Below the pieces are notes generated by a model. The model saw nothing but the letters and a program-made list of their open reading frames with translations. It did no database searches and was not told the DNA's origin. The position numbers were made by a program, and so were the translations under genes. From contig CAZNTE010000002.1 in assembly GCA_964575895.1 (NCBI GenBank), positions 1 to 64,000 on the forward strand: DNA of 64,000 bases. The letters run 5' to 3'. The DNA is from Gudongella sp964575895 (GTDB taxonomy: Bacteria; Bacillota; Clostridia; Tissierellales; Tissierellaceae). This document shows, one piece after another, positions 59,382 through 64,000 of the stretch (the stretch's first letter is position 1; every line of letters starts with the position of its first letter).

Positions 59382-60617
59382 ATGAAAATAATAGGATTTG
59401 TAACTGAATATAATCCCTTCCACAAGGGTCATAAATTACACTTAGAAAGATCCAAGGAATTATCAGGAGCAGCTTATTCTGTTGCAGTAATGAGTGGATC
59501 TTTTGTACAAAGAGGTGAACCTGCCCTTCTAGATAAGTGGACTAGAGCTAAAATGGCTATTGATGGAGGAGTAGATCTTGTAATTGAACTACCCGTTATT
59601 TATTCAGTCTCCACAGCAGAGTTATTTGCCCTAGGTGGAGTCAAACTCCTTGATAGTTTAAACTGTATAGATTACCTAGGATTTGGAAGTGAAGTCGGTC
59701 ATATCGCTCCTCTTTCAAATATTGCAGATGTGTTGGTAAATGAGTCATCTGACTTTAAGAAAATACTCAGAGCTAACTTAAAAAGTGGCTTATCATATGC
59801 TAATTCAAGATCCATTGCTGTAAGTAGTACTCTGATAAATGATGATTATGACTATGAAAGAATTATTGATAAATCAAACAATATACTTGGCATAGAGTAC
59901 ATTAAAGCTTTGAAAAATTTAAAATCAAGTATTGAACCTATAACCTTTAAAAGAATTGGGAGTGACTATAATGATCTATCAGTGGATGTTGAAATTGCAT
60001 CTGCTTCAGCTATAAGAAATTTGATTTTAAATGATGGGTTTAATAAGTCTAAAAATCTACTTCCTCAATCAAGTTACGAGACAATCATGGACTTCTATGA
60101 TGAAAATAGAAATTTTAATAATCTTAACAATTATATGGATATTATCTCTTATATTCTTTTAAAAATAGATGGAGAATCACTTTTAAAATATTTTGATGTG
60201 GAAAATGGTTTGGAAAATAGGATAAAAAACATCAATTTAAGTGATTACAATGTAGAAGATATTATAACAAAAATCACATCAAAGAGAATAGCATCCTCTA
60301 GAGTTAGAAGATTGCTGGTTCATCTCTTGCTAGATATTAAGAAGGATATGATAGTAAAATCTAAGAATCATAAATTAGGATATGTAAGAATATTAGGAAG
60401 TAACCAGAGGGGCTTTGATATTATTAATAAAATTAAGGATTCATCAACACTAGAGATTATTAATAAATTTTCAGAAATCAATAAGGTTACTAATGATCTA
60501 GACAAAACTATCCTTGACAAAGAAATATTAGCCACAAATATATATTATTACGGACTCAATAAAAGTTTAAATTCAACTAATTATGATTTCATAAAATCTC
60601 CTTACATTAAGAAATAG
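59382..60617 (+). CDS. tmcAL: tRNA(Met) cytidine acetate ligase
   Basis: A 411-residue nucleotidyltransferase-fold enzyme that activates acetate with ATP and acetylates C34 of elongator tRNA(Met). It starts MKIIGFVTEYNPFHKGHKLHL (in part), with the HxGH-type motif and SGSFVQRGEPALLDKWTRA. The ATG at 59382 follows GGAGGAGATAAGT; an upstream ATG at 59328 has no ribosome site. It is one of only two plus-strand genes in the window. Confidence 0.93.
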   Translation: MKIIGFVTEYNPFHKGHKLHLERSKELSGAAYSVAVMSGSFVQRGEPALLDKWTRAKMAIDGGVDLVIELPVIYSVSTAELFALGGVKLLDSLNCIDYLGFGSEVGHIAPLSNIADVLVNESSDFKKILRANLKSGLSYANSRSIAVSSTLINDDYDYERIIDKSNNILGIEYIKALKNLKSSIEPITFKRIGSDYNDLSVDVEIASASAIRNLILNDGFNKSKNLLPQSSYETIMDFYDENRNFNNLNNYMDIISYILLKIDGESLLKYFDVENGLENRIKNINLSDYNVEDIITKITSKRIASSRVRRLLVHLLLDIKKDMIVKSKNHKLGYVRILGSNQRGFDIINKIKDSSTLEIINKFSEINKVTNDLDKTILDKEILATNIYYYGLNKSLNSTNYDFIKSPYIKK

Positions 60618-60640
60618 TACCCTTGCAGGGTACTATTTTT
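60616..60640 (+). terminator. tmcAL terminator
   Basis: AGTACCC (60616-60622) and GGGTACT (60628-60634) form a 7-bp stem with a 5-nt loop, followed by ATTTTT. The stem overlaps the stop codon of the convergent coiled-coil gene. Confidence 0.8.
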
Positions 60641-61082
60641 CACTAGTTCTAAGTTCTTTTCTGTTTTCATTTAAAATTTGTATAATATCTTTAAAATGTT
60701 CTTGTGCCTCATAAAGTAGTTCATCGGCATATTCCATGGCACCGTTCATTATTTCCTCTGAACTTAATTCAGCCTTCTTAAGTACTTCTTCTGCCTTTAT
60801 CACAGCTTGTCTATACACTTCTTCTCTATCAATTAGGGCTTCCAACTTTGTCTCAGCTTCACTTAACATTGATTCAGCTGTTTTTTGTGCTTCGTCAATG
60901 ATTCTCTGTCTTTCTTCCTTGATCCAAGCTGCTTGTTTAATCTCATCTGGTAATTTTATTCTTATCTCTTGAATAATGTCTAATATTTCTTCTCTATTTA
61001 TCATTACTTTATTAGTTAAAGGTACTGAATTTCCCGCTTCAACAATATCCTCTACTTCATCAATTAAAGATAATAAATCCAT
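60633..61082 (-). CDS. coiled-coil protein next to coaD (unknown function)
   Basis: A 149-residue acidic, mostly helical protein, with coiled coil at about 55-140 (WIKEERQRIIDEAQKTAE and IDREEVYRQAVIKAEEVL). It has no membrane helix or catalytic motif. Relatives in clostridia stand beside coaD and are often called ATPase or F0F1 subunit B by weak similarity. A DivIVA-like scaffold role is equally possible. Its ATG overlaps the coaD stop by one base, so it is co-translated with coaD and rsmD. Confidence 0.8.
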   Translation of the reverse strand: MDLLSLIDEVEDIVEAGNSVPLTNKVMINREEILDIIQEIRIKLPDEIKQAAWIKEERQRIIDEAQKTAESMLSEAETKLEALIDREEVYRQAVIKAEEVLKKAELSSEEIMNGAMEYADELLYEAQEHFKDIIQILNENRKELRTSEK

Positions 61083-61567
61083 TATTTATAACCCCCCTTG
61101 AATTTTTCCTTTAACGCTTCTTCAACAACTCCTGGTACAAAACAAGAAATGTCACCATTAAGCGAAGCTATCTCTTTTACAATACTGGAGCTTAAAAAAG
61201 ATACTTTACTTGATGATACCATAAAATATGTTTCTAAAGAAGGATAAACTTTTCTGTTTACTAAGGCCATTTGCATTTCATACTCAAAATCGGAAACTGC
61301 TCTTAGACCTCTAATTATATTAGAACAACTCTTCCTCTTAGCATATTCTGTTAACAAACCCTGAAAATAATCAACTTCTATGTTTTTTAAATCCTTTGTT
61401 GCCTCTCTAATTAATTCCATTCTCTCTGTAACACTAAAAACATATTGTTTTTTTGTATTGTTTAATACAGCTATGACCACTTCATCAAACTTCTCTGAAC
61501 ATCTTTTAATTATATCTAAATGACCATTTGTCAAGGGGTCAAAGCTTCCTGGATAGATGACTTTCAT
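61082..61567 (-). CDS. coaD: pantetheine-phosphate adenylyltransferase
   Basis: A 161-residue enzyme of coenzyme A synthesis. The nucleotidyl-transfer motif is YPGSFDPLTNGHLDIIKR and the C-terminal one SSSIVKEIASLNGDIS. Length is normal. It shares one base with both the rsmD stop and the next start, a tightly coupled trio. Confidence 0.97.
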   Translation of the reverse strand: MKVIYPGSFDPLTNGHLDIIKRCSEKFDEVVIAVLNNTKKQYVFSVTERMELIREATKDLKNIEVDYFQGLLTEYAKRKSCSNIIRGLRAVSDFEYEMQMALVNRKVYPSLETYFMVSSSKVSFLSSSIVKEIASLNGDISCFVPGVVEEALKEKFKGGYK

Positions 61568-62130
61568 TACTCCACCTCTTTTAATTTATAATATGTCATA
61601 CACTTACCACCATAATTTCTTCTATCTACCTGTATTATTTTACCATATTTTTCGTTCAATGTTAATTCTTTATCATGTTCAACAATAATTAATGTCTTAT
61701 CTTTTAATAAAGTAGAATCAGATAATACTTCCAATACCTTATGAAATAATTGGACATCCTTGTATGGAGGGTCAATAAATATATAATCAAAGAACTCACC
61801 TTTTGTAACTAAATATTTCAAAGCAGCAAGAGAATCCCTTTGTAAAACAACTGACCTTTCCTCAAATCTTGTTTTTACCAAGTTCATTTTTACTAGCTGT
61901 ATGGCATCCTTGGATTTATCAATAAAATAAGCTAATTTAGCTCCTCTACTTAAAAATTCAATTCCAATACTTCCAGAACCAGCAAATAAATCAAGTACAA
62001 TGGAATCCTCGCCTATTTTACCTATAATGTTGAACATAGATTCCTTTATACGATCTTCCGTTGGCCTGATTTCATTGTTCTTAGGAGAAATTAATTTATG
62101 TCCTTTCCTATCTCCTGATATAACTCGCAT
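61567..62130 (-). CDS. rsmD: 16S rRNA (guanine(966)-N2)-methyltransferase
   Basis: A 187-residue SAM-dependent methyltransferase. The start MRVISGDRKGHKL and RPTEDRIKESMFNII are family features; SAM motif I is LDLFAGSGSIGIE and motif IV is IFIDPPY. The ATG at 62130 has GAAGGTGG upstream. The rsmD-coaD order is universal in Bacillota. Confidence 0.95.
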   Translation of the reverse strand: MRVISGDRKGHKLISPKNNEIRPTEDRIKESMFNIIGKIGEDSIVLDLFAGSGSIGIEFLSRGAKLAYFIDKSKDAIQLVKMNLVKTRFEERSVVLQRDSLAALKYLVTKGEFFDYIFIDPPYKDVQLFHKVLEVLSDSTLLKDKTLIIVEHDKELTLNEKYGKIIQVDRRNYGGKCMTYYKLKEVE

Positions 62131-62145
62131 ATAATCCACCTTCTT

Positions 62146-64000
62146 TTATATATTAATAATCTCTTGATTAAGTTCCTTCCATAGTATTCTTATCCTGTTT
62201 CTTAAGTTGAAGTATTTGGTATTAGTCTTAAAATCTTCTAAGGATAAAAGATAGAAAGCATCATCTTGTGCATATTTTAGAAGATCCATATCCCTAAAAA
62301 GGTTTGCAACTTTTAACTCAGGTAGTCCATGCTGTCTTGTGCCGAAAAACTCTCCAGGACCTCTTAATTCAAGATCTTTTTCTGATATTTTAAATCCATC
62401 ATTGCTACTTTGAAGAATCCTCATTCTTTCTCTTGAAATAGTAGTGTTACTATCATTAATCAGTATGCAATAAGATTTATGCTCTCCCCTACCAACCCGA
62501 CCTCTAAGTTGATGTAATTGAGCTAACCCAAATCTTTCAGCATTTAGAATTAACATAACATTTGCATTTGGAACATTAACCCCAACTTCTATAACAGTAG
62601 TGGACACCAGAATTTGTGTCTTATTATTCTTGAAATCCAACATAATTTTATCTTTTTCTTTCTGTTTCATTTTACCGTGTAATAAAGAGATATTCAAATC
62701 CTTAAAAACTTCATTGTTCAATCTAATGAATAGCTCTTCAGCAGACTGTATATCCAGGTCCTCATTTTCTTCTATTAGAGGGCACACTACATATGCCTGT
62801 CTTCCATCTTGAATTTGTTTGTAGATGAAATCATAAATTCTTTTTTCATAATCTATCCCTACAGCATAGGTTTCTATTTTCTGCCTTCCAGGAGGCAGAG
62901 CATCTATTATGGAAATATCTAGATCACCATAAAGTATTAAGGCAAGGGTTCTTGGAATAGGGGTAGCAGTCATTACCAATACATCAGGATTTTTACCCTT
63001 ATCTACTAGATTCAACCTTTGTTTTACTCCAAACCTGTGTTGTTCATCAGTAATGGTCAGTCCAAGATTCTTAAAATTAACACCTTCTTGAATGATTGCA
63101 TGCGTCCCTATAATAATATCAATAATTCCTTCTTCCAGATCCCTTAATATGACATCCTTGGTTTTTTTACTCATACTACCAGATAGCAGTTCAACTCTTA
63201 TATCCTTACCTTCAAAAGCTTCCTTGATACTAATAAAATGTTGTTGTGCTAAGATCTCAGTTGGCGCCATCATTGCAGCCTGATAATCATTCAATACAGC
63301 ATTATACATGGCTATTATCCCAACAATTGTCTTTCCTGAACCAACATCCCCTTGTACCAGTCTATTCATTATTATTGGCTTTGACATGTTCACTAGAATT
63401 TCATCAACAACTCTTTTTTGGGCAACTGTAAGTTCAAATGGTAATGATTCAATAAAATCATATAAATCATCACTTATCTTGAATCCTATTCCTTCCACAC
63501 TGGATGAGTTGCTTTCTTTTAACATCAATAAACCTAATTGAAGTACCAGCAATTCCTCATAGGCCAATGTTCTTCTAGCAAGTTCATACTCATTAATATT
63601 TCTTGGTTTATGCATCTTCAATATGGCATCAACAGAGTTCAGTAAATTATGTTTTTTTATTATTTCATCTGGAAGGATCTCATTAAAGGAATCTAAACTC
63701 TGGTCTAGACAATTATGAATAATTTTGGTCAACTCCTTGTTACTAATCCCCTGAGTCAATCTATATATGGGGGTTAATACATAAGACCTTGACATATTAT
63801 CAAAGGGTTTGAAATCTGGATTTAAGATTTGTCTTTCAAACTTATTGGCACTATACTTTCCAAAAACAAAATACTTTTCCCCCACAATAAATCTTTCCTT
63901 TAAATAATCTTGATTGAACCATACAAGACTGCCTTCATATGTACCATCTGTCACAGGAACTTTTAGTATACTCAAACCTTTTCTAGGGCGTGTTAAAATT
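62146..64000 (-). CDS. recG: ATP-dependent DNA helicase RecG (5' end beyond the window)
   Basis: The frame is open to the window edge, so about 60-70 N-terminal residues are missing. The wedge-domain sequence GLSILKVPVTDGTYEG is visible at the start. Helicase motifs include GDVGSGKTIVG, DEQHRFGVKQR, TATPIPRTLA, and the motif VI region RGRVGRGEHKS. A TTG at 63975 is not the true start, since homologous sequence continues upstream. RecG regresses stalled forks and branched recombination intermediates, linking to recA and the split SbcCD-like locus. Confidence 0.95.
   Translation of the reverse strand, partial: ILTRPRKGLSILKVPVTDGTYEGSLVWFNQDYLKERFIVGEKYFVFGKYSANKFERQILNPDFKPFDNMSRSYVLTPIYRLTQGISNKELTKIIHNCLDQSLDSFNEILPDEIIKKHNLLNSVDAILKMHKPRNINEYELARRTLAYEELLVLQLGLLMLKESNSSSVEGIGFKISDDLYDFIESLPFELTVAQKRVVDEILVNMSKPIIMNRLVQGDVGSGKTIVGIIAMYNAVLNDYQAAMMAPTEILAQQHFISIKEAFEGKDIRVELLSGSMSKKTKDVILRDLEEGIIDIIIGTHAIIQEGVNFKNLGLTITDEQHRFGVKQRLNLVDKGKNPDVLVMTATPIPRTLALILYGDLDISIIDALPPGRQKIETYAVGIDYEKRIYDFIYKQIQDGRQAYVVCPLIEENEDLDIQSAEELFIRLNNEVFKDLNISLLHGKMKQKEKDKIMLDFKNNKTQILVSTTVIEVGVNVPNANVMLILNAERFGLAQLHQLRGRVGRGEHKSYCILINDSNTTISRERMRILQSSNDGFKISEKDLELRGPGEFFGTRQHGLPELKVANLFRDMDLLKYAQDDAFYLLSLEDFKTNTKYFNLRNRIRILWKELNQEIINI

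Noticed and set aside
63092..63541. plus-strand frames at the window end
   Set aside because: They are antisense to the RecG helicase motifs and lack ribosome sites.
1..64000. CRISPR arrays, tRNA or rRNA genes, prophage
   Set aside because: No regularly spaced repeats, cloverleaf sequences, rRNA segments or phage structural genes were seen on either strand.

Overview
The window is a low-GC chromosomal segment of an anaerobic-type Bacillota, most like Clostridia or Tissierellia. The evidence is Gram-positive housekeeping synteny (rimP-nusA-ylxR-infB-rbfA, ylxM-ffh-rpsP-khpA-rimM-trmD-rplS, rnc-smc-ftsY), PolC, CodY, RNase Y, AGGAGG-type ribosome sites and consensus sigma-A promoters. No rRNA, tRNA, CRISPR array, prophage or complete insertion sequence was seen. 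Nearly every gene is on the minus strand, so transcription runs from position 64000 towards 1. The only plus-strand genes are a YneA-like gene (285-602) and tmcAL (59382-60617). The species cannot be named from the sequence alone.

Region by region. 1-2110: an SOS corner with the first ~20 codons of lexA running into unrelated sequence, LexA boxes, a divergent YneA-like division inhibitor, a tyrosine recombinase whose promoter carries a 44-bp palindrome, and ~400 bp without genes. 2111-6124: aminotransferase, PadR regulator, PHP phosphoesterase with no ordinary start codon, and RNase Y. 6336-9673: a four-gene locus that looks like a split Mre11-Rad50 (SbcCD-like) complex, directly downstream of recA. 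9721-18825: recA, cinA, pgsA, rimO, ftsK/spoIIIE, uppP, dut and an M16 peptidase. 18930-28588: pnp, rpsO, ribF, truB, nrnA, rbfA, infB, ylxR, nusA, rimP (RNA turnover and translation initiation). 28700-37869: polC, then the isoprenoid, lipid and envelope genes ispG, rseP, cdsA, uppS, then frr and pyrH. 37930-49434: tsf, rpsB, codY, topA, dprA, yraN, rnhB, rbgA, rplS, trmD, rimM, khpA, rpsP, ffh, ylxM. 49516-64000: ftsY, smc, an Elp3-like radical SAM protein, rnc, acpP, plsX, rpmF, yceD, ackA, tmcAL, a coiled-coil protein, coaD, rsmD and recG (cut by the window edge).

How the genes work together: most serve the core information machinery (ribosome assembly, tRNA and rRNA modification, protein targeting, replication, chromosome segregation) and are packed in operons with 1-26 nt overlaps. 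DNA damage is a second theme: lexA remnant, YneA-like inhibitor, recA with a LexA box, the split SbcCD-like locus, dprA, recG and polC. Several partners usual at these loci are missing: ylxQ between ylxR and infB, dxr between cdsA and rseP, trmFO-xerC-hslVU between topA and codY, fab genes between plsX and acpP, and the sporulation genes often near rny and dut (spoVS, spoVFA/B). The best candidate for an undescribed system is the split Rad50/Mre11 locus at 6336-9673, in which the two ATPase halves are separate polypeptides accompanied by an 81-residue coiled-coil protein.
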